Shown: positions 31,712-41,494, counted from the stretch's first letter. The stretch: 64,000 nucleotides of DNA from Pedobacter sp. Leaf41 (GCF_001422545.1 NZ_LMLE01000006.1:362982-426981), one strand, 5' to 3'. Made by a program: numbers and translations. The notes: generated by a model not told the origin, from the letters alone.

Positions 31712-34645
31712 TTAATAGCCAAAAATCTGATTCAGGTTTAGCTTATTAAATTGACCGAGTTTTGCAAGATCTGCCGGATTGATCTTCTTTTCAGAAGCCA
31801 CAATGCAATAATTATAGGCTTTCCCGGAAAAGTTCTGACGATGAAAGTTTTTGATGTCCGAAAAATTAAGTGGTTTCAAATTTTCATATTCATCAATTCG
31901 GGAATCCCTATCCATTCCCAGCCTTTTATCTGCCAGATAATGACTAATGATGCCATCTTTTGTTATGCGTGAAGTCTGGATTTCATTAAGGGCAAATGTT
32001 TTGGAAAGATCATAAGATTTCTCTGATTCCGGCATTTCCGAGAGGAGTTCGTTCATGCCGGCAATTGCATCATTCATCTTATCTGCCTGTGCACCAACAT
32101 AAGCCATAACTGTCGTTTCTTTATCCCTGCTGGCTGGAACTAAATATCCGGCGAAAGTAGAGTAAGCCAAAGCTTTGGATTCGCGGATGGTCTGGAAGAC
32201 AATCGATCCCATGCCGCCTCCGAAATATTTATTAAACAAGGATATCTCTGCCGATTGTGATGGATCATAAAGTCCGCCGTTGCGTACCCAGCGAATTTCA
32301 GCCTGCACCATATCATAATCTGCAAAATAGACTTTGTTCGAATCTGTTTTTGTATAGACGAATTTTTTTAACGGAGCTGCCGTCGTGAATTCTTTGGCCA
32401 AAGGATGCAGCTTTACCAAATCAGTAGAAAGCGATCCCAGCGTTTTTGGGCCATAGTAAGTAATGGTGTGGTTATAGTTGGTTAAGTTGTGCAGCAGGTT
32501 AATTAAATCAGACGATTTGATGTTTTTTACCTCATCATTTGTCAATCCATAGGTAAATGGATTGTCTGAGCCATATTGCGCATAACTCATTAAACCACTG
32601 AGGATAGATGATTTGTTCAACTTTGCATTTTCCCTTGACTTTAAAATTCTGCCTTTAAGGTTCTCCAATGCTTCTTCATTCGGTTTACAGTTTGCCAGAA
32701 CATCTTCCACTAAAGAAACAGCTTTTTCAAAATTTTCCTGTAAGCCTGAAATGTAGACCGTTGTTACATCGGTACCAACATTTATGCTGTAGCTACAGGC
32801 AATGTCGTAAAAAGCCTTACTGATGTCTTCAGAAGAGTATTTGTTTGTTCTCAGGAAGGATAAATATTGTGCAGCATAAGGCAATAGTTTATAGTTATAT
32901 GAGCCCATATCAAAACGATAGCTCATGCTGAAAATTCCGTTTTCAGTATTTTGTACTGTGATGACATCGGCTATACCGGCTTTGCCAAAATTTAAATCTT
33001 TAGTATAATCTATAAATTTCGGTGCAATTGGCTTTACCGGAGCAGATATGATGTTTTTTGCAAATGGTGAAACCTCATTGGCATTGGTTTGAACAGCAGT
33101 TATCGCTGGTTTTTCTACTTTGATGATGCTTTTGTCTTCACCTTTGTGCTTAAAAATTGCAGCGTAGTTATTAACAAAGAATTGATTCGCAAAATCGACA
33201 ATTTCTTTTTTGGTCACCTTAGCCATAGCGTCAGTTGAAGCCAACATTTTATCCCACTCGGTGCCCCGATTCTGAATGAAGGCAGTCATTGTATAGTTGG
33301 CACGAACATCATTGTTGTCAAAATTTTCCAGTTCAGCCAGTTTGATATTGGCAACGGTTGCATTGATTAGTCGCTCATCAAAAGCACCTTTTTTTAGCAA
33401 ATCAATTTGTTCCAGCAACAACTTTTGTCCATCTTCCAGGCTTTGCCCTGTTTTTGGAGAACCTGAAAGGATAAAGATTCCATAATCCTTCATCTGGTTA
33501 TAGCCAGCATTAGCCCTTAACATTTTCTGTTGTTTATTGATGTTAATGTCCATCAAACCGGCTTTTCCATTAGAAAGAATACTGCTTATTAAGTCCAGTA
33601 AAAGGCTTTGACGGGTATTTTGTGCGTAGCCACGGTAGGCTAAATAAAGGCTTTCCGCACTTGGCCCATAAATATCAACTTTTTGAGTTTGTGTAAGTGG
33701 TTTCTCCGGGGCAGGATTATAAAGTGATAGCGGTTTTGCTACCATGTAAGAAAAGTCTTTGTCTATTTTCTTAATCAGGTCATCATAATTTATATCACCC
33801 GACATAATCAATGCCATATTATTTGGCAAATAATATTTGTTATAGTATTTTCTAATTTCGGTTAGCGAAGGGTTTTTCAGGTGTTCAACGGTACCGATGG
33901 TGGTCTGCTGACCATAGTTATGGGTAGGGAACAAGACATTGAGCATTTTTTCATACATTTTACGTCCATCATCATCCAGCCCCCGATTTTTCTCCTCATA
34001 AACGGCTTCAAGTTCCGTGTGGAAGATACGAAAAACAGGCGCCCGGAAACGTTCTGCCTGTAATGCCAGAAACTTATCAATCGCATTCGATGGAAGGTCT
34101 TCCTCATAAACGGTTTTTTCAACGGATGTATGGGCATTGGTTGAACTGCTACCGATAGCTTTAGTCATTTTATCGTATTCATTTGCAATAGAATAGGTTG
34201 AAGCCTCACCGGAAACCTTATCAATTTCCGCATATATTTCTTTGCGCTTTGCCGGATCTGTCGTTTTTGAATAGGTTTCATAAAGTGTTTCAATCCTGTC
34301 TAAAAGCGGTTTCTCCTTCGCGTAATTTAGCGTTCCGAATTTATCAGTTCCCTTAAATAATAAATGCTCAAGGTAGTGCGCCAGGCCAGTATTGGTTTTC
34401 GGGTCAGTGTTACTGCCAGCCCTTACGGCCATTTTGTACACAATGTTCGGTTCTTTATTATTCTGCGATAAAATAACAGTTAGCCCATTTTTTAGCGTGT
34501 AAAATCTGGTTTTGGTTGGGTCATTTGTTACATACTTGTAACTGTAACCAGCAGATGTTCCTGTTTTCCATTGATAGGTATTTTGTGCTTGCACAACAAT
34601 ACCCACAACTAAGAAACTAATTAAAGTAAATAGTTTGATTTTCAT
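31712..34645 (-). CDS. M16 (pitrilysin/insulinase) family zinc peptidase, secreted
   Basis: 977 residues with a signal peptide (residues 1-20). The inverted zinc motif H-x-x-E-H is in LAHYLEHLLF (His90, Glu93, His94), and the third ligand lies in the ELEAVYEEKNR segment about residue 213. Four M16 half-domains are expected for this length, and the second half contains the GGGMGSIVFQTIRE loop. It degrades peptides in the periplasm. It converges on the SusCD/TlpA operon, which raises the possibility that the operon imports a peptide-containing substrate. Confidence 0.93.
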   Translation of the reverse strand: MKIKLFTLISFLVVGIVVQAQNTYQWKTGTSAGYSYKYVTNDPTKTRFYTLKNGLTVILSQNNKEPNIVYKMAVRAGSNTDPKTNTGLAHYLEHLLFKGTDKFGTLNYAKEKPLLDRIETLYETYSKTTDPAKRKEIYAEIDKVSGEASTYSIANEYDKMTKAIGSSSTNAHTSVEKTVYEEDLPSNAIDKFLALQAERFRAPVFRIFHTELEAVYEEKNRGLDDDGRKMYEKMLNVLFPTHNYGQQTTIGTVEHLKNPSLTEIRKYYNKYYLPNNMALIMSGDINYDDLIKKIDKDFSYMVAKPLSLYNPAPEKPLTQTQKVDIYGPSAESLYLAYRGYAQNTRQSLLLDLISSILSNGKAGLMDININKQQKMLRANAGYNQMKDYGIFILSGSPKTGQSLEDGQKLLLEQIDLLKKGAFDERLINATVANIKLAELENFDNNDVRANYTMTAFIQNRGTEWDKMLASTDAMAKVTKKEIVDFANQFFVNNYAAIFKHKGEDKSIIKVEKPAITAVQTNANEVSPFAKNIISAPVKPIAPKFIDYTKDLNFGKAGIADVITVQNTENGIFSMSYRFDMGSYNYKLLPYAAQYLSFLRTNKYSSEDISKAFYDIACSYSINVGTDVTTVYISGLQENFEKAVSLVEDVLANCKPNEEALENLKGRILKSRENAKLNKSSILSGLMSYAQYGSDNPFTYGLTNDEVKNIKSSDLINLLHNLTNYNHTITYYGPKTLGSLSTDLVKLHPLAKEFTTAAPLKKFVYTKTDSNKVYFADYDMVQAEIRWVRNGGLYDPSQSAEISLFNKYFGGGMGSIVFQTIRESKALAYSTFAGYLVPASRDKETTVMAYVGAQADKMNDAIAGMNELLSEMPESEKSYDLSKTFALNEIQTSRITKDGIISHYLADKRLGMDRDSRIDEYENLKPLNFSDIKNFHRQNFSGKAYNYCIVASEKKINPADLAKLGQFNKLNLNQIFGY

Positions 34646-35388
34646 TTGATTGTTTTATAAGTGATTATGATGATGTTAATCTGATCGATTGATTTCAACC
34701 CACAGATTTTGCAAATGATGTGGAGACTGTAAAAATCGCGCTTTCCACCTCACTTATCAATACATTCAATTTTTTCCGATAAATTTTCGCTTTAGTGGGA
34801 CTTATTTACATTTTTTTATGTGTAGCATGCCAAATCCGATAACGATTACGCCTTTTTTCTTGTTCGGGTTTGATCTTTAAGGCTGCTTTGAAGTTTTCAA
34901 ACTATTAAACAGGGTGACTTTCTGATAGACATGTAGGAGTTATGTTTTGATACTATCTTAAAGGAAAACTATTCACCCTGCACGCATCGAAAGAAACAAT
35001 TAAAAAGACTGATGTCAACTTAATGCAGTGTTCTTGTTAAATGTTTAGATTGATCTAAATTTTTATGCCTGCTGACTTTTTGCAAACCAAATATATTTGA
35101 TCGCAAATTTTTCCTATTTGGTATGCTATAAAACTCCTTTTTTTCAGATTGTATTGATTAGCTATCTTGCAAATCATAAATTTTCCGGTATTCCGCGATA
35201 TTTTGTTGCTTTTTATTGGAATTTCAGGCCTATGTTGTTCTTCGGAATCCGATTTGTCATCTTTGCGATAGTCAGTCTAATCTCGTTTATATCATATGTC
35301 CCAATTCATCCATAACCACCTGAATGGAATATGTATTGGGCGTATCAAAAGATGACGCTAAAGATTGACATCACCTAAACAAACCAAG
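34646..35388. other. Long intergenic region without a clear gene
   Basis: Divergent spacer between the M16 gene and the DsbD pair. A plus-strand 72-codon frame at 35097-35315 has no supporting features. TATATTTG at 35092-35099 fits a TAnnTTTG element but lies about 290 bp before the next gene. Inverted words CAGGGTGAC near 34911 and TTCACCCTG near 34971 are 50 bp apart. No RNA gene was recognised. Confidence 0.4.
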
Positions 35389-35841
35389 ATGAAAAAGAAC
35401 CTATTTATTTTTACTGCATTTATGTTTCTGACAAATTTTTGTGTGCATGCTCAAATACTTGAACCAGTGAAATGGAGCTACGCTGCGAAAAAAGTAAATG
35501 ACAAAGAGGCTGTAGTGTATGTAAAATCAACTATCAACCCTGGATGGCATCTATATTCGCAATTTGTTAAAGAAGGTGGGCCAGTGCCTACTGCATTCAC
35601 TTTTGCGCCATCCAAAACCTACATCCTGGTCGGGAAAACTATTGAACCTAAACCGATTACTAAGAATGAGCCTGCATTTTCGATGGAAGTAAGCTACTTT
35701 GAAAGAACGGTAGTTTTTCAGCAAAAGTTAAAGTTGATTGCAAAGTCTACGGTGGTAAAAGGAAAGGTTGAATTTATGATATGTAACGACAAGCAATGCC
35801 TTCCGCCAAGTGAAGTGGAGTTTAGTGTAGCAGTGAAGTAA
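35389..35841 (+). CDS. Periplasmic DsbD-alpha-like domain protein
   Basis: 150 residues from the ATG at 35389 (an in-frame TTG at 35365 is less likely). Signal peptide residues 1-21, then an immunoglobulin-like fold of the DsbD N-terminal type, with the redox pair in CNDKQCLPPS near residue 133. It overlaps the DsbD start by 1 bp and should act as the periplasmic partner that receives electrons from it. Confidence 0.87.
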   Translation: MKKNLFIFTAFMFLTNFCVHAQILEPVKWSYAAKKVNDKEAVVYVKSTINPGWHLYSQFVKEGGPVPTAFTFAPSKTYILVGKTIEPKPITKNEPAFSMEVSYFERTVVFQQKLKLIAKSTVVKGKVEFMICNDKQCLPPSEVEFSVAVK

Positions 35842-37514
35842 TGGGGGATATGAGAAAAATTAAATATGTTTCTATATTAGTTTTTTGTTTTTTGGCCTTC
35901 TCTTTCCACGGTTTCTCCCAGGAAACAAGTGTGCCTGATGATGCAGCTTTCACCGAAATTAAGACCTCAGTTGATTCCGCTACAAAAATTAATGATAGTG
36001 TAGGTGTAAAACCCTACAAGCCGGTTTTGGCTAATGTTAACAGAAAAGTTGTTGAAAAGGTTGAAAAAACTACTTTTTGGAGTATTTTCATATCCGGATT
36101 TGTAGGCGGTCTTGCCGCACTACTCATGCCATGCATATTCCCTATGCTTCCTTTAACGGTAAGTTTTTTTACTAAAGGTGCCGAAAAGGGAAAGGCTTTT
36201 AGCAAAGCGGCTCTATATGGGTTCTTTATCATTTTAATTTATGTTATACTGGGCCTTTTAGTAACGGTGGTTTTCGGCGCCGATGCGCTCAACAGTCTTT
36301 CAACAAATGGACTATTCAACTTCTTCTTCTTTTTGCTGCTGGTGGTTTTTGCAGCCTCCTTTTTCGGTGCTTTTGAACTGACACTTCCTTCATCATGGGT
36401 GAATAAGATGGATGCCAAATCTGATAAAGGTGGTATTGCCGGGCTATTTTTTATGGCAGGAACGCTGGCCCTGGTCTCCTTTTCCTGCACAGGTCCGATT
36501 ATTGGAACCTTGCTTGTTCAGGCAGCCACAACAGGTGCATTACTAGGTCCGGCCATAGGAATGTTTGGCTTTTCGCTGGCGCTTGCTATTCCTTTTGCTT
36601 TGTTTGCACTTTTTCCTTCGGCCATGAATGCGCTGCCAAAATCAGGAGGCTGGCTGAACAGCGTAAAGGTAGTTTTGGGCTTTCTGGAACTTGCTTTTGC
36701 TTTCAAATTTCTGAGCAATGTTGATTTGGCTTATCATTGGGAGTGGTTTGATCGAGAGATATTTCTGGTGCTGTGGATTGTAATTTTCGCAATGATGGGT
36801 TTCTATTTGTTGGGTAAACTGAAGTTTTCTCATGATAGTCCATTAGCCTATATTTCGGTGCCAAGATTATTCTTTTCGGTTATTGTTTTATCTTTTACTG
36901 TTTACCTGGTGCCAGGTTTATGGGGAGCACCGCTGAAGTCCGTATCTGCTTTTCTCCCACCAATGGAGACACAGGACTTTGATCTTTATACGCCATCGCT
37001 AATTGGCGGATCTCCCGAAACTCAGCAAGGCACACTACTTGATAAGCCTCATAAATATTCAGATATTTTCCATTCCCCACTAAAGTTGAATGCATTTTTT
37101 GATTATCAGGAAGGTATAGAATATGCAAGGAAAATGAAAAAACCGGTATTAATTGACTTTACAGGGCACGCCTGTGTAAACTGCCGGAAAATGGAGGCAA
37201 ATGTTTGGCCTGATTCTGATATCTATAAAATGATCAGTCAGGATTATGTGCTGATACAACTCTATGTTGATGATAAAAGTGATGTGGCACCAGCAGACGT
37301 TATAATAAGCTCAGCTGGTAGAAAATTAAATACGATCGGAAAAAAATGGAGCGACCTTCAGGCTTCGAAATTTAATTCCAATTCCCAGCCGTTTTATGTT
37401 CTTCTCGATCCAGTAACGGCGCAGCCTTTGGTTAGCCCACAAGGCGCTGATTACGATATTTCGAATTATAAAAAATTCCTGGAGGCTGGCTTGTTGGCTT
37501 TTCAGAAAGGTTAA
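35841..37514 (+). CDS. dsbD: Thiol:disulfide interchange protein DsbD
   Basis: 557 residues. Signal/TM at the N-terminus, a DsbD-beta (CcdA-like) membrane domain of about eight helices with the conserved cysteines in LMPCIFPMLPL (Cys98) and VSFSCTGPIIG, and a C-terminal thioredoxin domain with HACVNCRK (Cys445, Cys448). The N-terminal alpha domain is encoded separately by the gene just upstream, so the three-domain enzyme is split. It moves reducing power from cytosolic thioredoxin to the periplasm. Confidence 0.93.
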   Translation: MGDMRKIKYVSILVFCFLAFSFHGFSQETSVPDDAAFTEIKTSVDSATKINDSVGVKPYKPVLANVNRKVVEKVEKTTFWSIFISGFVGGLAALLMPCIFPMLPLTVSFFTKGAEKGKAFSKAALYGFFIILIYVILGLLVTVVFGADALNSLSTNGLFNFFFFLLLVVFAASFFGAFELTLPSSWVNKMDAKSDKGGIAGLFFMAGTLALVSFSCTGPIIGTLLVQAATTGALLGPAIGMFGFSLALAIPFALFALFPSAMNALPKSGGWLNSVKVVLGFLELAFAFKFLSNVDLAYHWEWFDREIFLVLWIVIFAMMGFYLLGKLKFSHDSPLAYISVPRLFFSVIVLSFTVYLVPGLWGAPLKSVSAFLPPMETQDFDLYTPSLIGGSPETQQGTLLDKPHKYSDIFHSPLKLNAFFDYQEGIEYARKMKKPVLIDFTGHACVNCRKMEANVWPDSDIYKMISQDYVLIQLYVDDKSDVAPADVIISSAGRKLNTIGKKWSDLQASKFNSNSQPFYVLLDPVTAQPLVSPQGADYDISNYKKFLEAGLLAFQKG

Positions 37515-37546
37515 CTCGTGCTTTGTAGAAGTAGCACGAGATTTTT
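37515..37546 (+). terminator. Rho-independent terminator after dsbD
   Basis: Stem CTCGTGCT / AGCACGAG (37515-37522, 37533-37540) followed by ATTTTTGTT, immediately after the stop codon. Confidence 0.85.
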
Positions 37547-37566
37547 GTTAATTAATGATGACTGAT

Positions 37567-37597
37567 GGGACCGGCTGGATGGCCTGTCCCTTTTTTT
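37567..37597 (+). terminator. Second tandem terminator after dsbD
   Basis: Stem GGGACCGGC / GCCTGTCCC with one mismatch (37567-37590) followed by seven T. It backs up the first terminator. Confidence 0.75.
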
Positions 37598-37774
37598 ATA
37601 AGCCAGACATCGCAGGCTTATGGATTGTTCAGGCGTCGCAAACATTTCGGAGTTACATTGTAGCTTGATTTGCCTATTACGCTGATCACCTTAAGATATT
37701 TGAGAACCTGTTGTCAAATTAAGATGCATAATTTTCCTTTATCAATTTTAGTATGACAAATAAAAAAGTATCCG

Positions 37775-38242
37775 CTATAGTTTGTATGCTGTTTCGTATT
37801 TCAATTCTGATAGCACTATAAAACTTTGTATTGCACCCACATAGGGTAATGGACTAATTTTGTTTCGTAAAAATTCATTGTAGCTAAACATATCCGGAAT
37901 GGCAATCTTAATCATAAAATCAAAGTTGCCAGTTAAATGATAACATTCCATAACCTCTGGAAGGTTCTGCATTTCCTGTTGAAATGCATTTATGGATTCT
38001 CCCGAATGATCTTTTAACTGAATGTGGGGAAAGGCCACCAGTAAGCTTTTAAGTTTATTGATCTCCAGTTGTGCTACCGTTTTCCTGATATATCCTGTTT
38101 TTTTTAGGTTCTTAATTCGATCTACGACATTGGTCATGCTTTTCTTCAAATGACCTGAAATTTCTTTATAAGTCATCAATCCATCTTTTTGGAGCAAATT
38201 CATTATTAATAGATCGATTTCATCTGGAAGATAGTTGCTCAT
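37775..38242 (-). CDS. Lrp/AsnC-family regulator, divergent from serC
   Basis: 155 residues: N-terminal winged HTH (residues ~5-60, LLQKDGLMTYKEISGHLKKS...VVDRIKNLKKTGYI) and C-terminal RAM ligand-binding domain (~70-150, VMECYHLTGNFDFMIKI). It shares architecture with the second Lrp at 41026. The 291-bp region between it and serC carries two strong inverted repeats, so it probably controls itself and serC in response to an amino acid. Confidence 0.92.
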   Translation of the reverse strand: MSNYLPDEIDLLIMNLLQKDGLMTYKEISGHLKKSMTNVVDRIKNLKKTGYIRKTVAQLEINKLKSLLVAFPHIQLKDHSGESINAFQQEMQNLPEVMECYHLTGNFDFMIKIAIPDMFSYNEFLRNKISPLPYVGAIQSFIVLSELKYETAYKL

Positions 38243-38328
38243 TGCTTACTTAGTGTAAAATTAACACAATTTCAATTGTTTGTAATAAAACTAAAAATAA
38301 CCAATTAATTATATTTAAGGTGTTAAAT

Positions 38329-38345
38329 AGGTAAAAATTTTACCT
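38329..38345. promoter_or_regulatory. Inverted repeat, candidate Lrp operator 1
   Basis: AGGTAAAA-A-TTTTACCT: 8-bp perfect arms around one base, in the divergent lrp/serC region. Length and AT-rich centre fit an Lrp/AsnC-type site. Confidence 0.5.
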
Positions 38346-38393
38346 GGCATAGTGTAATTTGAGTAAAGAATAAAAGTTTACTGAAAAATATTA

Positions 38394-38430
38394 TTTGGTC
38401 ATGATCTTACTTTGATCATGACAACCAAAT
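38394..38430. promoter_or_regulatory. Inverted repeat, candidate Lrp operator 2
   Basis: ATTTGGTCATGATC, a 7-nt spacer, and GATCATGACAACCAAAT: a 9-bp perfect core extended to 14 bp with one bulged base. It lies 104 bp upstream of the serC ATG. Confidence 0.55.
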
Positions 38431-38533
38431 TTATAGCGGTCAGTATATGATTAAAAAACAATTTTTACCAATAAAAACAAATTACTTGAAGCAAATGCTT
38501 CAGAGGCTGATCTTTATGTGAAATAACATCATC

Positions 38534-39625
38534 ATGATAAAAAAGCACAATTTCGGGGCCGGCCCATGCATTCTTCCTGCCTCAGTATTGGAAAAGGCGG
38601 CATCAGCCGTAATCAATTGGAACCAAAATGGTTTGTCTATCCTCGAAGTATCACACCGCTCAGAAGAGTTTGAGGCTGTAATACAAAAAACAGAGCAACT
38701 GGTAAAAGATTTGATGAAAGTGCCGGATGATTATGCTATTTTATTTCTTCAGGGTGGAGCAAGTACGCAGTTTTCGATGTTGCCACTGAATTTTTTAGCA
38801 CAGAAGGCCAGTTATTTGGATACCGGATTTTTTGCCCAAAAGGCAATCAAGGAAGCCAGGCTCTTTGGAGCGGTCGAGGTTGTGGCATCATCCCGGGAAA
38901 AAAACTATACTTATATTCCACAAACATATGAGGTGTGTCTTTCATCATCATATTTACATCTGACTTCTAACAATACTATTGAGGGTACAGAAATCTTTGA
39001 TTTTCCACAGGTGAGTGTACCATTGATTTGTGACATGTCTTCAGATATCTTTTCAAGGGTTATTGATGTATCCCAGTTTGATTTAATCTATGCTGGTGCT
39101 CAGAAAAACATGGGTCCTGCGGGAATGACGCTTATCATAGCCAAAAATTCTTTCCTTGACTCCGCAAAAGAGTTAGTTCCATCAATGTCCGATTACAGAA
39201 TCTTCCGGGATAGTAAAAGCATGTTCAATACACCTCCCGTTTTTTCTATATATGCAGCAATGTTGAATCTTGAATGGTTGAGCGAGATAGGAGGAGTAGA
39301 GGAGATAGAAAAATTAAATATTGAAAAGGCAAGGCTATTGTATGATGAACTTGATCAGAGTAAAATTTTCCAGGCTACAGTGCACGGTACATCCCGGTCG
39401 AGAATGAATGTTACCTTCACCGCCCGTAATCCGGAGATTGAATCCGGGTTTCTAAAATTTATAGCAGACAAAGGCATAATCGGGATCAGGGGTTACAGAA
39501 CGGTTGGCGGTTTTCGCGTATCCCTGTACAATGCTCTTCCCCTTGCTAGTGTCCAAGTATTGGTTTCACTCATGAAACAGTTTGAACAAATGGTTATCCA
39601 AGAAAATAGTAGCATTATTATTTAA
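38534..39625 (+). CDS. serC: Phosphoserine aminotransferase
   Basis: 363 residues, class-V PLP aminotransferase. N-terminal NFGAGPCILP, the GGAS-TQFSMLPLN phosphate loop, and the PLP lysine in IYAGAQKNMGPAGMT (Lys191) identify SerC. It converts 3-phosphohydroxypyruvate to phosphoserine. The usual partner serA is not next to it. The DUF1015 gene follows after 11 bp. Confidence 0.94.
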   Translation: MIKKHNFGAGPCILPASVLEKAASAVINWNQNGLSILEVSHRSEEFEAVIQKTEQLVKDLMKVPDDYAILFLQGGASTQFSMLPLNFLAQKASYLDTGFFAQKAIKEARLFGAVEVVASSREKNYTYIPQTYEVCLSSSYLHLTSNNTIEGTEIFDFPQVSVPLICDMSSDIFSRVIDVSQFDLIYAGAQKNMGPAGMTLIIAKNSFLDSAKELVPSMSDYRIFRDSKSMFNTPPVFSIYAAMLNLEWLSEIGGVEEIEKLNIEKARLLYDELDQSKIFQATVHGTSRSRMNVTFTARNPEIESGFLKFIADKGIIGIRGYRTVGGFRVSLYNALPLASVQVLVSLMKQFEQMVIQENSSIII

Positions 39626-39636
39626 TCTCTTTAGAA

Positions 39637-40806
39637 ATGGCGAAAATCAAAGCATTTAAAGCTACACTACCACAACCACATTGGTTCAATGAAATTCTTA
39701 AAAATGAAGAGCAGGGACTTTTTGATCTGCGATACTGTCTTGAAGCGCGAGGATCATTGAAGATAGATCAACGAAATAGGGATGAAATCATATTGAAATT
39801 GAACCAGCTGATGGATGAAAAGTTATTTGAAAATGATCTTTATCAATGTATTTACTTATATGGACAACAAACTGGAGATAAGACTACTTATGGTTTTTGC
39901 ATGTTAACTGATGTAGCAGATTACGAAGATCAAGATATCCATAAACATGAAAAAACAATATTAGAGAAACAAGCCAGGTTAACAGACTACAGAAAATATA
40001 TCGGGATTGAGGGCAGCCCTGTATTATTGATACACCGGCCGCATTGGAGGCTTAATGAAATTATCGCTGATATTACGCTGCAATCCGCACCGTTAATATA
40101 TGACCACGCGGCGCAAACCCACTACATATGGAGAATAATAGATGTAGAAATCATTGAAGAGATAACCGAATTATTCACTAGAATCGGCAATGTATACATA
40201 GGAGATGGACATCATCGCCTGGCTTCAGCTGCAGCAAGTAAATCCATTACCAAGCCATATATAAATTCTTTATATGTTGCTACAAACCAGTTAAAAATAT
40301 CTGCCTTCAATCGCTTAGTATTCCCATCTGAGCCACTAGATAAGGAATGCTTTTTTCAACACATAAAAAAATACTTTTTTGTATCTCCGGTTCCGGGCAA
40401 TATACCATACAAACCAGACAGATTGCACCGATTAGGGCTTTGCTTCAAAGGTGAATGGTATCAACTTGATGTTAAACCTGCGCTAATGGAACTGGTACAG
40501 CTACCTGATGTTATCATTATTCAGGATAAAATTCTTGATGAACTGTTGGGTATTAGCGATCCCCAATCTGCAGAAAATCTATTTTACTATCCGGAATCTG
40601 CCTTTGCGGAGATGCTGGAAGATGGTGCAACATCACTGGATTCCATAATTTTAACTGTATTTTCATTAAGCATGAATAAATTAATGGAAATGGCAGAGGA
40701 TGGCAAATTTCTTCCTCCAAAATCAAGTTACATTGACCCAAAGATTCCATTCGGATTACTGATGAATATTCAGGCATTAATAGCGCGTGATGACTGTGTT
40801 GTTTAG
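39637..40806 (+). CDS. DUF1015 family protein linked to serine biosynthesis
   Basis: 389 residues. The family is often adjacent to serC/serA in Bacteroidota and other phyla. Visible conserved parts are YLYGQQTGDKTTYGF, the IGDGHHRLASA motif (residues ~188-198) with paired His, and a C-terminal FGLLMNIQAL. No catalytic activity is established that I can cite. It sits between serC and a tiny membrane protein in one transcript. Confidence 0.88.
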   Translation: MAKIKAFKATLPQPHWFNEILKNEEQGLFDLRYCLEARGSLKIDQRNRDEIILKLNQLMDEKLFENDLYQCIYLYGQQTGDKTTYGFCMLTDVADYEDQDIHKHEKTILEKQARLTDYRKYIGIEGSPVLLIHRPHWRLNEIIADITLQSAPLIYDHAAQTHYIWRIIDVEIIEEITELFTRIGNVYIGDGHHRLASAAASKSITKPYINSLYVATNQLKISAFNRLVFPSEPLDKECFFQHIKKYFFVSPVPGNIPYKPDRLHRLGLCFKGEWYQLDVKPALMELVQLPDVIIIQDKILDELLGISDPQSAENLFYYPESAFAEMLEDGATSLDSIILTVFSLSMNKLMEMAEDGKFLPPKSSYIDPKIPFGLLMNIQALIARDDCVV

Positions 40807-40807
40807 G

Positions 40808-40936
40808 ATGCTTTCGGTTTTCAGACCCACCGATTCGTTATCGGTTGGCCTTCTGGTGATTATTGTTTTTTTGATCTTTTTTAATAAAAACAATAGTTTA
40901 AGTCGAAAGCAGGATGATGACAATGAATGGAAGTGA
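40808..40936 (+). CDS. Possible 42-residue single-helix membrane protein
   Basis: ATG at 40808, one base after the DUF1015 stop; stop TGA at 40934-40936. One strongly hydrophobic helix (SVGLLVIIVFLIFF, residues ~12-25) followed by a polar, charged tail (NKNNSLSRKQDDD). Spacing suggests translational coupling to DUF1015. Short length and lack of a known family keep confidence moderate. Confidence 0.45.
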   Translation: MLSVFRPTDSLSVGLLVIIVFLIFFNKNNSLSRKQDDDNEWK

Positions 40937-41025
40937 TAACAGGAGATCAGATGGTCTAAGTCTCAATTGTAGGCGGGGATTTCCGATGTCCTGCGTTTAA
41001 GAGGATAAACATCAGAACCCCCTAT

Positions 41026-41490
41026 TTATGAGATTGGATAGGCGGTATCACTTTTAGCTTCTGAAAGTACAAAAAAACTCTGAACAGTAGTGATGTTGGG
41101 TAGTGTCGCAAGTTTTTGGCGATAAAAATCATGGTAAGAATCCATGTCCCGGGTAGCAATCTTTAAGACGAAATCGAAACTTCCGGTCATTTGGAGGCAT
41201 TCCATTACTTCCGGGAATTTAATGACCTCGTCCTCAAAACCCTTTAAGGTTTCTGCAGCATGATCATTGAGTAGAACCTGACTATATGCAATCAGGTTTC
41301 TGTTTATCATTCTTCTATCAAGGATTACGACGGTTCGTTTGATATACCCAAGCTTCTTCAACCGCCTGATTCTTTCATGAATCGTAGCCACCGATTTATA
41401 AAGCTGATCGGACAGCTGTCTGTGCGTAATGGCGGCATTTACCTGAAGAATTCTAAGAATTTCTTTATCTGTTATATCTAGGTCAGTCAT
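41026..41490 (-). CDS. Lrp/AsnC-family regulator of the sulfur operon
   Basis: 154 residues: winged HTH (LRILQVNAAITHRQLSDQL...IHERIRRLKKLGYIKR) and RAM domain (VMECLQMTGSFDFVLKI). It is the last gene of a four-gene minus-strand operon, starting 4 bp after the metallo-beta-lactamase/rhodanese gene. It is similar to the Lrp at 37775, suggesting duplication. A cysteine- or sulfide-responsive role is inferred from its partners. Confidence 0.92.
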   Translation of the reverse strand: MTDLDITDKEILRILQVNAAITHRQLSDQLYKSVATIHERIRRLKKLGYIKRTVVILDRRMINRNLIAYSQVLLNDHAAETLKGFEDEVIKFPEVMECLQMTGSFDFVLKIATRDMDSYHDFYRQKLATLPNITTVQSFFVLSEAKSDTAYPIS

Positions 41491-41494
41491 CTGG

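Noticed and set aside
35097..35315. 72-codon hydrophobic plus-strand frame before the DsbD pair
   Set aside because: AT-rich, Phe/Ile-rich by base composition; no RBS or neighbour support.
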